From: Mesorhizobium sp. CU3
GTDB lineage: Bacteria; Pseudomonadota; Alphaproteobacteria; Rhizobiales; Rhizobiaceae
DNA length: 64,000 nt
Direction: 5' to 3'
NCBI RefSeq assembly: GCF_006442965.1
Contig: NZ_VFWX01000009.1
Span: 124,001-188,000, forward strand
Every line of letters starts with the position of its first letter. Within the stretch, counting starts at the first letter, position 1. The position numbers and the translations under genes are program-made. Below the pieces are notes generated by a model. The model ran no database searches, had not been told where the DNA came from, and saw nothing but the letters and a program-made list of their open reading frames with translations. This document shows positions 17,581 to 26,276 of this stretch, one piece after another.

Positions 17581-18834
17581 TCAATGCGCGATGCCCGAGC
17601 CGGCGGCCTCGTCGACCAGCCGGCCGCGGGCGAAGCGGTCGAGATCGAAAGGCCGGCTGATGTCGTGGTGCCTGCCGGTGGCAAGCAGATGGGCAAGCAG
17701 CGTGCCCCCGGCGGGGATCGCCTTGAAGCCGCCCGTGCCCCAGCCGCAATTGAGGAAAAGGCCGGGCAGCGGCGATTCGCCGATGATCGGCGAGGAATCC
17801 GGGACGACATCGACGATGCCCGCCCATTGCCGCATCATCTTCAGCTGGCCGAAGACCGGGTACATTTCGAGCATGCCGGCGATGACGCCTTCCAGCACCG
17901 GCAGATTGCCGCGCTGGCCATAGGACGGGATGCGGTCGAGCGCGCCGCCGATCACCAGTTCGCCCTTGTCCGACTGGCTGACATAGACGCCGGTGTCCGG
18001 CGAGATCACCACCGTGTCGAGGATCGGCTTGACCGGCTCGGACACGCAGGCTTGCAAGGCGTAGGAATTGATCGGCAGCCGGAATCCTGCCTTCGCCGCC
18101 AGCACCGAGGAGTGGCCGGCGACCGCCATGCCGGTGCGCTCGGCGCGGATCTCGCCGCGCGAGGTGACGACGCCGCGGCAGCGCCCGCCTTCGATGATAA
18201 AATCGGAGATTTCGCAATTCTGGATAATGTCCACGCCGAGACGGTTGGCGGCGCGAGCATAACCCCAGGCGACCGCATCGTGCCGGGCGGTGCCGCCGCT
18301 CGGCTGCCAGGTGCCGCCATAGACCGGGAAGCGGGCGCCCGCGCTGAAATTGTAGATCGGCACGACGCGCCGCACGTCCTCGGCGGAGAACAATTCCGAG
18401 TCGATGCCGTTGACCTGGATGGCGTTGACGGAGCGCGCCGCGGTCTCCATCGCCGCTTCGCTATGAGCGAGCGTCAGCACGCCGCGCGCGGAAAACATCA
18501 CATTGTAGTTCAGGTCGCTCGACAGCGTCTTGTAGAGGCTGTGCGCCAGTCCGTAGATCGCAGCACTTTCCGGGTAGAAATAGTTCGAGCGCACCACTGT
18601 GGTGTTGCGGCCGGTGTTGCCGCCGCCGATCCAGCCCTTCTCCAGCAGCGCGACATTGGTGATGCCATGGTTCTTCGCCAGGTAGTAGGCGGTTGCGAGC
18701 CCATGCCCACCGCCACCGATGATGATCGCGTCATAGCGCGGTTTCGGATCGGGAGAGCGCCAGGCCTTTTCCCAGCCGGTCTGGCCGGCGAGCCCTTCCT
18801 TGAACAGCGAAAGCGCCGAATAGTGTCTGGTCAT
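17581..18834 (-). CDS. soxB: Sarcosine oxidase beta subunit
   Basis: 417 aa from the ATG at 18834, which matches the normal SoxB N-terminus (RHYSALSLFKEGLAGQTGWE); a start at 18903 would add 23 unconserved residues. The FAD site is IIIGGGGHGLATAYYLAKNH. His185 in GGTARHDAVAW is at the position that covalently carries FMN in characterised enzymes. It is the catalytic dehydrogenase subunit and the first gene of soxBDAG. Confidence 0.93.
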   Translation of the reverse strand: MTRHYSALSLFKEGLAGQTGWEKAWRSPDPKPRYDAIIIGGGGHGLATAYYLAKNHGITNVALLEKGWIGGGNTGRNTTVVRSNYFYPESAAIYGLAHSLYKTLSSDLNYNVMFSARGVLTLAHSEAAMETAARSVNAIQVNGIDSELFSAEDVRRVVPIYNFSAGARFPVYGGTWQPSGGTARHDAVAWGYARAANRLGVDIIQNCEISDFIIEGGRCRGVVTSRGEIRAERTGMAVAGHSSVLAAKAGFRLPINSYALQACVSEPVKPILDTVVISPDTGVYVSQSDKGELVIGGALDRIPSYGQRGNLPVLEGVIAGMLEMYPVFGQLKMMRQWAGIVDVVPDSSPIIGESPLPGLFLNCGWGTGGFKAIPAGGTLLAHLLATGRHHDISRPFDLDRFARGRLVDEAAGSGIAH

Positions 18835-18937
18835 GCGCTCAAAGCCCGCATCACAGGTGATTGGTAGGTCATCGACAAACGCATCCTTAGCGCGAATGGA
18901 CACCTGTGTCTATTCAATGCAAGGAAGCGATCTGCGA

Positions 18938-19771
18938 TTACCCCAATTCTAGCGTCGTGATGCCGAAAACCCTGGACACTTCGAGGTTGGGGACGCCTCC
19001 CCTGTACATGCGGGTGGTGGCGAAGCCGGGAGCCATGCCGGCGTCCTGAAGCGTGGCGGTGAACCCGGCCTGGCTGGCCGGCACGTCTATATGCAACGTC
19101 TCGCCGCCGGCCGCCTCCGAAAGGCTCGCGAACAGCGCCAGAGCCAGGTCCGCCCCTTCAGCAAACAGCGGCCCGACCTTGAAACCCTCCCGGCACCGGC
19201 GCGCCACGCCATAGCCGGTAATGCCGTCCGCGCCGGCGGAGACAAGCGCGATCCGGGGCGGCCGCAGCCATTCCTGAAGGAATGAATTTCGCGGCGCCGC
19301 GAAGCACCGGCGGTCATAGGCAAGGATCCCCGCCATGTCGGCGGCCGTCACGGGCCGTATGTCGCCGCCGCTGGACAACCCGGCGGGGCCACCGCTGCAG
19401 CGAACGGTCTCATAGGCGGGCACGAAACCCATGCGCTGATAATTGGCCCGCTGCTCGGCAACGCCGTCCAGGCCGATGATGCGGTTGCCGAGCCGTGCCA
19501 TGCCGGCATCCCAGACCGCCTTGCCATGGCCCTCGCCGCGCCGTTCCGTCCGGCAGATATAGAGGCCGATGAAGCCGAAGTCCGGACCGTAGGCGACCGC
19601 CGAAATGCCAGCCACCAGTTCGCCATCGACGAAGGCGCCGATGAAGCCGTCCGAATCTGCCGCCCGGAACACAGCCGCGTCGCCGATGCCTGGATTCCAG
19701 CCTTCGTCTGCTGCCCAATCGACGAGTGTTTCCATTTCGCCGGCGGTCAGCGCCCGGATCGTTCTCAGCAT
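18938..19771 (-). CDS. GNAT-family N-acetyltransferase with two domains
   Basis: 277 aa. The first ~135 residues are a GNAT fold with the acetyl-CoA loop RRGEGHGKAVW. The second half (GDIRPVTAADMAGILAYDRR onward, then FLQEWLRPP) matches the extra C-terminal domain found in two-domain GNATs. The substrate is unknown. It lies about 100 bases upstream of soxB on the same strand, so co-transcription with the sarcosine oxidase genes is possible. Confidence 0.82.
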   Translation of the reverse strand: MLRTIRALTAGEMETLVDWAADEGWNPGIGDAAVFRAADSDGFIGAFVDGELVAGISAVAYGPDFGFIGLYICRTERRGEGHGKAVWDAGMARLGNRIIGLDGVAEQRANYQRMGFVPAYETVRCSGGPAGLSSGGDIRPVTAADMAGILAYDRRCFAAPRNSFLQEWLRPPRIALVSAGADGITGYGVARRCREGFKVGPLFAEGADLALALFASLSEAAGGETLHIDVPASQAGFTATLQDAGMAPGFATTRMYRGGVPNLEVSRVFGITTLELG

Positions 19772-19942
19772 CGTCTCACTCGGGTGGGGGACAAATAACT
19801 CAAGCCATCAGGATAGGCGGCCGCCTGCCGGCTGCAAAGGCCCACGCGAGAACTGCCGGTTCGGACGTTGTTCCAATAGGCAACTGGACATGGCCGGCGA
19901 AGACTGGGAATCTTCATTGGCGTTGCTTGGGAATCGCATGGA

Positions 19943-20821
19943 GTGCCGCAGGAAATGCCGCTGAGTGCCGAAGAGATCGCCCGTCATCCCGCAACGCTTC
20001 ACGGTGTGCAGGAACAGTCGCGCGCGCTCATCCATATCTACGAGACAAGCCCGCGGCTGGCTGCCGTCTTCGCCACCCAGCAGCGTTGGCTTCTCGGCCA
20101 TGTCGGCCTTGCCATGCATTTCCGCCGCGACCCCAATGACCGCCGCACCGAAATGACGGTGGCGCGTTTCATCGAGATCGTACGCCGCAATTCGGTGGCA
20201 AGCCGCAACACGGCGGAGGCCTTCGTCAAGGAGATGCTGCACTACAACATCGCTGAATATCTTTCGACGCGAGGCGACGGCCGCGCCCACCCCATGCGAG
20301 TGACCGCGACCACCATCGAGACCTTCACCGGTTGGATCCATGCGCATCTGAAAACGCTGGATCGCATCGACGGCGGCAGCCGGCTGGCGACATTCCTCGA
20401 GCGCCCGGAGATGCTACCCACCCTGCAGCCGCTTATCGCGGATGGCCTGCTCTCCTCCGAACCGGTGCGGGAGCCACAAAAGACCTTCTCGCTGTTTATC
20501 TGGCTAAACAATGGCGGCATCGTCATGGATTGGCTGATGTCCGGCATCGACCCGGAGGATGCCCATCTCGACAGGATTCCGACCAGCGTCATTTCGGTCG
20601 GCGAGTTCGCGCATTGGCTGAAACTCTCGCGCACCCATCTGGCGCGCAAGCTCCATGACGCGGAAGCGCTTGGCAGCATCGGCTGGGTCGGCCAGCGCGG
20701 CCATTCCGTGATGTGGGTTTCGAGGGCTTTCTTCGACGAATACATGGCGGTCCAGGCGGCCAAGCTCGCGATCGTCGATCAGGCCTTCGAGGCCTGCATG
20801 TCGACCTTCACGCAAAGCTGA
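19943..20821 (+). CDS. Conserved hypothetical protein, DNA-binding-like, tandem paralogue 1
   Basis: 292 aa from the GTG at 19943, or 288 from the ATG at 19955. I do not recognise the family. Two segments look like helix-turn-helix units: one around residues 75-100 (SVASRNTAEAFVKEMLHYN) and a stronger one near 225-260 (VGEFAHWLKLSRTHLARKLH, then a wing GSIGWVGQRGHSVMW). No signal peptide or membrane span. The next gene is a close relative of the same length, so this is a tandem duplication. A regulator role is an inference. Confidence 0.75.
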   Translation: MPQEMPLSAEEIARHPATLHGVQEQSRALIHIYETSPRLAAVFATQQRWLLGHVGLAMHFRRDPNDRRTEMTVARFIEIVRRNSVASRNTAEAFVKEMLHYNIAEYLSTRGDGRAHPMRVTATTIETFTGWIHAHLKTLDRIDGGSRLATFLERPEMLPTLQPLIADGLLSSEPVREPQKTFSLFIWLNNGGIVMDWLMSGIDPEDAHLDRIPTSVISVGEFAHWLKLSRTHLARKLHDAEALGSIGWVGQRGHSVMWVSRAFFDEYMAVQAAKLAIVDQAFEACMSTFTQS

Positions 20822-20932
20822 CCAACCCACTCCGGTGGTAGCTGCGAAAAACCGCCGGTTGCGCTGGCGAGCTCTGGACGAAACTGCTATCGGCTTCCCC
20901 GTATCGTGGGGCTTGGGCGGGGGTCCGGGGGG

Positions 20933-21784
20933 ATGGCGCTGAACTTCGAAGACATTGCGGGTCACTCCGCGCTGGGCGCATGCATCCAGGCACAGACGCG
21001 AGCCATGCAACACGCCTATCAAGGCAACCCGCGAGCATCCTCGGTCTTTGCCACCCAGCAGCGCTGGCTGATGGCGCATATCGGTCTTGCCCTGCATTTC
21101 CGCAGGGATCCCAGCGACTACCGGAAGGAGATGACGGCAGCCCGTTTCGTCGAGATCACCGTTCAGCATCGGGTGGCGAGCCGAAATACTGCCCATGCCT
21201 TCATCAAGGAAATGCAGCACTACAATTTCGTCGAGGTCGGCCGGGCGGGCGACGACGGCCGCATTCGCCCGCTGCAAGTGCCCGGCATGACCTTGGAGCC
21301 GTTGATCGGCTGGATCCATATCCATCTGAGCACGCTTGACGCACTTGACGGCGGACAACGGCTGGAAACCTTTCAGACGCAGCCGCAAATGCTGGCCAAG
21401 TTGCAGCCGCTGATCGCCGACGGCCTGATTTCCTCCGTGCCGGTGCGCGAGCCGCAACAGACGTTTTCGCTGTTCACCTGGCTCAACAATGGCGGCGTGG
21501 TGATGGACTGGCTGATCTCCGGTGTCGACCCCGCGACGGCCGGCCAGGAGCGTATCCCGACCGGCGTGCTCTCGGTCGGCGACTTCGCCAAATGGCTGAA
21601 GCTGTCGCGCACCCATCTTGCGCGCAAGCTGCGCGATGCCGAGGCGCTCGGCAGCGTCGGCTGGCTCGGCCAGCGCGGCAATTCCGTCATGTGGATATCG
21701 AACGCGTTCTACGGCGAATACGTCACGGCGCAGGCGGTCAAGCTCGCCATCATCGACGCGGCCTTCGCCGCCAGTCAGGCATAG
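20933..21784 (+). CDS. Conserved hypothetical protein, DNA-binding-like, tandem paralogue 2
   Basis: 283 aa from the ATG at 20933, preceded by a G-rich stretch; a GTG at 20906 is possible. It shares the whole architecture of the 19943 gene: ATQQRWLMAHIGLALHFRRD, SRNTAHAFIKEMQHYN, FSLFTWLNNGGVVMDWL, and the C-terminal HTH-like VGDFAKWLKLSRTHLARKLR. The best-kept region is this C-terminal unit. Function unknown. It ends just before the convergent ROK gene. Confidence 0.75.
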   Translation: MALNFEDIAGHSALGACIQAQTRAMQHAYQGNPRASSVFATQQRWLMAHIGLALHFRRDPSDYRKEMTAARFVEITVQHRVASRNTAHAFIKEMQHYNFVEVGRAGDDGRIRPLQVPGMTLEPLIGWIHIHLSTLDALDGGQRLETFQTQPQMLAKLQPLIADGLISSVPVREPQQTFSLFTWLNNGGVVMDWLISGVDPATAGQERIPTGVLSVGDFAKWLKLSRTHLARKLRDAEALGSVGWLGQRGNSVMWISNAFYGEYVTAQAVKLAIIDAAFAASQA

Positions 21785-21793
21785 CCGGCAAAA

Positions 21794-22996
21794 CTATCCC
21801 GCCTTCAGGATGGCCGAAAAGCGCGGGTCGAAGGCGCGGCCGATCGGCTCGGCCGCGGCGCCGACGGCGATCGCCCAAGGATCGGTGATGCCGAGTTGCA
21901 GCCGCGGCAATCGCCGCCCGGGTCGATCGGCGATCGACGGCAGCAGCGGAGGGATGGCCTGCAGCAGACGGCGCGCCAACGCCTCGGGCGCGCCGCTCGT
22001 GAGGATGACGGTTTGCGGATCGAAGATCGTTTCGATCAGATGCACGCTCCAGCGCAGATCCTGCGCGGCGCCCTCGATCCAGCCCATCACCTTCGGATCC
22101 TCGGCGGCAGCCAGGGCGCCCATCTTTTCATAAAGATGCTCCTCGGCGGGGTTGAGGCCGAGATGCTGGTAGAGCGAGGCGAGCGAGGCGCGGTGCTCGA
22201 GCGGCGTCGAACCTGGGCCTGCCGGCGACAGCAATGCCCTGCCGATCTCGCCAGCATTGCCGTTGCCGCCATTGTAGAGTTCGCCATTGAGGATCAGCCC
22301 GGCGGCGATGCCGTACCCGACATAGAGACAGACCGCGTGATCGACGCCGTGCGCGGCGCCGACGATGCGCTCGGCCGTGGCGCAGGCGGCGGCATCGTTC
22401 TGCAGCCCAACACTCAGCCCGGTCCCGGCCGTAAGCGTCTCCAGCAGCGGGAATTGCTGCCAGGCGGGCATCATCCATTTGTCGTCGGACTCTTTCAGGC
22501 CGAACGGGCCCGGCATGGCGACGCCGAGCCCCACCAGCCGCCGCTCGGACTGCGCGGAGATGCCTGCCAGCTCGCGCCTGGTATGCGCGATGAGACCGAG
22601 GATGGTCTGGACACCCGGCGACGGCTCGTCGAGCGGCAGATTGGCTTCGGCACGCGCCACCACATTGCCGACCAGGTCGACGACCACCACCCGCGCCAGA
22701 TGCCGGTCGATCTGCAGCCCGATGGCGAAGGCGCCTTGCGGAACCAGCGTGTAGGGCGTGAAGGGCTGCCCCCTACCCTTGCGCACCGCGTCCAGCGCCA
22801 CGACCAGGCCGTCGCTCTCCAGATCCTCGATGATGTTGGAAACCGCTTGCTTGGTGAGCTGCGTCGCCCGCGAAAGGTCGGCACGCGAGAGCGCGCCGTT
22901 GAGCCGCAGCGCCTCGATCATGACGCGGCGGTTATGCGCGCTGGTGCCTTCCTGGTTGGTGCCGCTCTTGGCGCGGATCGGGCTGACGTCGTGCAC
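21794..22996 (-). CDS. ROK-family transcriptional regulator, zinc motif missing
   Basis: 400 aa. The N-terminal winged helix (about residues 20-75, SRADLSRATQLTKQAVSNII) is followed by a ROK domain (GYGIAAGLILNGELYNGGNG). The usual CxCGxxGCxE zinc signature after the GEIG motif is absent: the sequence is GEIGRALLSPAGPGSTPLEH, with no cysteine. The gene is divergent from the ABC operon at 23223, and a 25-bp palindrome lies between them, so it is the likely repressor of that operon. Confidence 0.9.
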   Translation of the reverse strand: MHDVSPIRAKSGTNQEGTSAHNRRVMIEALRLNGALSRADLSRATQLTKQAVSNIIEDLESDGLVVALDAVRKGRGQPFTPYTLVPQGAFAIGLQIDRHLARVVVVDLVGNVVARAEANLPLDEPSPGVQTILGLIAHTRRELAGISAQSERRLVGLGVAMPGPFGLKESDDKWMMPAWQQFPLLETLTAGTGLSVGLQNDAAACATAERIVGAAHGVDHAVCLYVGYGIAAGLILNGELYNGGNGNAGEIGRALLSPAGPGSTPLEHRASLASLYQHLGLNPAEEHLYEKMGALAAAEDPKVMGWIEGAAQDLRWSVHLIETIFDPQTVILTSGAPEALARRLLQAIPPLLPSIADRPGRRLPRLQLGITDPWAIAVGAAAEPIGRAFDPRFSAILKAG

Positions 22997-23039
22997 TGTC
23001 GTTTTCCCCTCTTGACTCCATTTAAGGATTGATCGACTA

Positions 23040-23064
23040 ATTAAGTCAAGCGAATTGACTTAAT
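23040..23064. promoter_or_regulatory. Palindromic operator between the ROK regulator and ABC operon
   Basis: ATTAAGTCAA and TTGACTTAAT are perfect 10-bp arms around gcgaa. A partial second site (cTTGACTccatTTAAGg) lies at 23010-23027. Position and symmetry fit the binding site of the adjacent ROK repressor controlling both its own gene and the ABC operon. Confidence 0.75.
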
Positions 23065-23222
23065 GGTGAAGCCGGAGCGGCATCGATAAAAAGAAGGGCA
23101 AGGTCCCCGGGGCTTTTCGCCGCCAACCGCTCAGGCAGATCCGGTCACGCGCGATGCGAATTCGAGGACGCGGCATTTGCTTTGCCGCCCACTCGTGGCT
23201 GTCGACAATGGGAGAAAGACAA

Positions 23223-24461
23223 ATGCTGAAATCGATCGGAAAGACACTTCTGGGCGCGGTGTTCGCGGGCGGACTGCTTGTCCCTCACGCCTTCGCCGAG
23301 ACCACGCTGAATGCGCTGTTCATGGCCCAGGCCGCCTACAGCGAGGCCGACGTGCGCTCCATGACGGAAGCCTTCACCAAGGCCAATCCGGACATCAAGG
23401 TCAATCTCGAATTCGTTCCCTATGAGGGCCTGCACGACAAGACCGTGCTGGCGCAAGGCTCGGGCGGCGGCTACGACGTCGTGCTGTTCGACGTCATCTG
23501 GCCGGCCGAATACGCCACCAACAAGGTGCTGATTGACGTCTCGTCCAAGATCACCGACGACATGAAGAAGGGTGTGCTGCCCGGCGCCTGGACCACGGTC
23601 CAGTATGACGGCAAATATTATGGCATGCCTTGGATCCTCGACACCAAGTACCTGTTCTACAACAAGGAAATCCTGGAGAAGGCCGGCATCAAGACGCCGC
23701 CGAAGACCTGGGAAGAGCTCGGCGAGCAGGCCAAGATCATCCAGGACAAGGGCTTGCTGAAGACGCCGATCGCCTGGAGCTGGGCACAGGCCGAAGCCGT
23801 GATCTGCGACTACACCACGCTGGTCAGCGCCTATGGCGGCGACTTCCTCAAGGACGGCAAACCGGACTTCCAGAACGGCGGCGGCGCGGCCGCGCTGAAA
23901 TACATGGTCGACAGCTACAAGTCCGGCCTGACCAACCCGAATTCCAAGGAATTCCTGGAAGAGGACGTCCGCAAGGTCTTCGAGAACGGCGATGCCGCCT
24001 TCGCGCTGAACTGGACCTATATGTACAACATGGCCAACGACCCGAAGGACTCGAAGGTCGCCGGCAAGGTCGGCGTGGTGCCGGCGCCTGGCGTTGCCGG
24101 CACCAGCGAGGTATCGGCCGTCAACGGCTCGATGGGCCTCGGCATCACGGCTGCCTCGAAGCATCCGGACGAAGCCTGGAAATACATCGAGTTCATGACC
24201 TCGCAGGCGACGCAGAACCAGTATGCCAAGCTGTCGCTGCCGATCTGGGCTTCTTCCTATGACGACCCGGCCGTCACCAAGGGCCAGGAAGAACTGATCG
24301 CCACCGCCAAGCTCGGCCTCGCCGCCATGTATCCGCGGCCGACCACGCCGAAATACCAGCAGCTGTCGACCGCCTTGCAGCAAGCCATCCAGGAATCGCT
24401 GCTCGGCCAGACGGCGCCGGAAGACGCGCTGAAGTCGGCTGCGCAGAACAGCGGCCTCTAA
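23223..24461 (+). CDS. Carbohydrate ABC transporter substrate-binding protein (CUT1)
   Basis: 412 aa from the ATG at 23223, with a good Shine-Dalgarno (GGGAGA). The upstream in-frame 23 codons are not signal-like and are left out. The signal peptide is cut after AFA at about residue 25. The mature protein is a type 1 solute-binding protein (AQGSGGGYDVVLFDVIWPAE; VNGSMGLGITAASKHPDEAW). Ligand not identifiable by eye; downstream SIS and PfkB genes suggest an amino sugar or a sugar-amine conjugate. Confidence 0.92.
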   Translation: MLKSIGKTLLGAVFAGGLLVPHAFAETTLNALFMAQAAYSEADVRSMTEAFTKANPDIKVNLEFVPYEGLHDKTVLAQGSGGGYDVVLFDVIWPAEYATNKVLIDVSSKITDDMKKGVLPGAWTTVQYDGKYYGMPWILDTKYLFYNKEILEKAGIKTPPKTWEELGEQAKIIQDKGLLKTPIAWSWAQAEAVICDYTTLVSAYGGDFLKDGKPDFQNGGGAAALKYMVDSYKSGLTNPNSKEFLEEDVRKVFENGDAAFALNWTYMYNMANDPKDSKVAGKVGVVPAPGVAGTSEVSAVNGSMGLGITAASKHPDEAWKYIEFMTSQATQNQYAKLSLPIWASSYDDPAVTKGQEELIATAKLGLAAMYPRPTTPKYQQLSTALQQAIQESLLGQTAPEDALKSAAQNSGL

Positions 24462-24480
24462 GGCAACCTGCTCTTGGACT

Positions 24481-24503
24481 ACGGGCGGCCTCGCGCCGCC
24501 CGT
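24481..24503 (+). terminator. Intra-operon stem-loop after the binding-protein gene
   Basis: ACGGGCGGC and GCCGCCCGT form a perfect 9-bp stem with a 5-nt loop in the gap between the binding-protein gene and the first permease. The following sequence (gctatttctg) is only mildly T-rich, so it probably attenuates or protects mRNA rather than stopping transcription. Confidence 0.6.
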
Positions 24504-24544
24504 GCTATTTCTGAATCTGGTTGAAGGAAGAGAGGCGCCTCTTA

Positions 24545-25429
24545 ATGTCAGGCACCTGGATGACGACTCGCGCGTGGCTGCTGATGCTGCCGCTTTTGGT
24601 GATCATGGTCGCCGTAATCGGCTGGCCATTGGTCGACACCGTCATGCTTTCCTTCACCGATGCCCAGCTGGTCGGCACGGCGGGCAGTTATGTCGGCTTC
24701 GACAACTACACCAACATGCTGACCAGCTCGAATTTCAGCCGCACGCTGGTCACCACCACCTGGTTCGCCGTCGTCTCGGTCGCCGCCGAGATGGTGCTCG
24801 GCGTGCTGGCGGCGCTGCTCTTGAACCAGCAGTTTCGCGGCCGTGCCGTCCTGCGCGGGCTGATGATCCTGCCCTGGGCGCTGCCCACCGTCGTCAACGC
24901 GACTCTGTGGCGGCTGATCTACAATCCCGAATATGGCGCGCTGAACGCGGCGCTCACGCAACTGCATATCATTGGCGACTACCGCTCCTGGCTGGGCGAG
25001 CCTGGAACGGCTCTCGCTGCACTGATCGTCGCCGACTGCTGGAAGAATTTTCCGCTGGTGGCGCTGATCGCGCTCGCCGCCCTGCAGGCGGTGCCGCGCG
25101 ACATCACCGCCGCCGCACTTGTCGACGGCGCCGGCCCGTTCAACCGCTTCCGCTTCGTCATCCTGCCCTATCTCGCCGGCCCGCTGATGGTGGCGTTGGT
25201 GCTGCGCACCATCGAAGCCTTCAAGGTCTTCGACATCATCTGGGTGATGACGCGCGGCGGGCCGGCCAACAGCACGCGCTCGCTGTCGATCCTCGTCTAT
25301 CAGGAGGCCTTCTCCTTCCAGCGCGCCGGCTCCGGCGCCTCGCTGGCGCTGATCGTCACCTTGCTCGTCACCGTTCTGGCCGTGGCCTATGCGGCGCTGG
25401 TGCGAAAGACCGCCGGGAGCGCTGCCTGA
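24545..25429 (+). CDS. Sugar ABC transporter permease (MalF type)
   Basis: 294 aa from the ATG at 24545, preceded by GAGAGG. About six membrane spans; the first is WLLMLPLLVIMVAVIGWPLV. The EAA loop reads DITAAALVDGAGPFNRFRFV. The stop shares one base with the next start (TGATG), a sign of tight coupling. Confidence 0.9.
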   Translation: MSGTWMTTRAWLLMLPLLVIMVAVIGWPLVDTVMLSFTDAQLVGTAGSYVGFDNYTNMLTSSNFSRTLVTTTWFAVVSVAAEMVLGVLAALLLNQQFRGRAVLRGLMILPWALPTVVNATLWRLIYNPEYGALNAALTQLHIIGDYRSWLGEPGTALAALIVADCWKNFPLVALIALAALQAVPRDITAAALVDGAGPFNRFRFVILPYLAGPLMVALVLRTIEAFKVFDIIWVMTRGGPANSTRSLSILVYQEAFSFQRAGSGASLALIVTLLVTVLAVAYAALVRKTAGSAA

Positions 25430-26274
25430 TGGAACGCCAGAGCCCCGTCTTCACCGCCTTCATCTATGTCTGCGCGATCCTGCTTGCCGCCATCATCCTG
25501 GCGCCGCTCGCCTGGCTCTTCGTCATGAGCATATCGCCGGCCGCCGACCTCGCCGCCAAGCCGCTGCGCTGGTGGCCGCAGGCGGCCGATTTCTCCCGTT
25601 ACGCGCAGCTTCTGTCGACGGCCGAAAACAGCGCCGGCGCCGCCTTCACCGCATCGCTGCGCAACAGCCTGGAAGTCGCCGGCATGGCGACGCTTGCCGC
25701 GATCCTGCTTGCCGTGCCGGCCGGTTGGGCGGTCTCGCGCACGCCTTCGGTCGGCTGGTCGCTGTCGATGGTCATCGCCACCTACATGCTGCCGCCGGTC
25801 GCGCTCTCGGTGCCGCTCTATATGGGCCTCTCCCATCTCGGCCTGCTCAACAACGTCTTCGGCCTGGCGATGATCTACCTGACGATCCTCGCGCCCTTCA
25901 CCACCTGGCTGATGAAATCGGGCTTCGATTCGATCCCGCGCGAGATCGAGGCCGCCGCCATGATCGACGGCGCCGGCCTATTGCAGACCTGGCGCATCAT
26001 CACCTTGCCGCTGGCGGCACCGGTGGTGGCGACATCGGCGCTGTTTGCCGTGCTGCTCGCCTGGGACGAGTTCTTCTACGCCCTGCTCTTCACCTCCGAT
26101 CAGCGGGCAAAGACGCTGACCGTCGCCATCGCCGATCTCGCCGGCGGCCGCGTCTCCGACTACGGACTAATCGCCACTGCCGGCGTGCTTGCGGCCTTGC
26201 CGCCGGTGCTGATCGGCCTCGTCATGCAACGCGCGCTGATCTCGGGCCTCACCAGCGGCGGCGTGAAAGGATAA
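25429..26274 (+). CDS. Sugar ABC transporter permease (MalG type)
   Basis: 281 aa. The longer reading frame upstream overlaps the first permease and is a shadow; the ATG at 25429 overlaps its stop. Membrane spans are evident from YVCAILLAAIILAPLAWLFV, and the EAA motif is REIEAAAMIDGAGLLQTWRI. It pairs with the 24545 permease. Confidence 0.9.
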   Translation: MERQSPVFTAFIYVCAILLAAIILAPLAWLFVMSISPAADLAAKPLRWWPQAADFSRYAQLLSTAENSAGAAFTASLRNSLEVAGMATLAAILLAVPAGWAVSRTPSVGWSLSMVIATYMLPPVALSVPLYMGLSHLGLLNNVFGLAMIYLTILAPFTTWLMKSGFDSIPREIEAAAMIDGAGLLQTWRIITLPLAAPVVATSALFAVLLAWDEFFYALLFTSDQRAKTLTVAIADLAGGRVSDYGLIATAGVLAALPPVLIGLVMQRALISGLTSGGVKG

Positions 26275-26276
26275 AG

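Noticed and set aside
18834..18903. Longer soxB with 23 more residues
   Set aside because: Known SoxB proteins begin at the RHYSALSLF region; the extension has no conserved character.
24502..25428. In-frame upstream extension of the second permease of the 23 kb operon
   Set aside because: It overlaps the first permease throughout; the ATG at 25429 overlaps its stop and fits the family.
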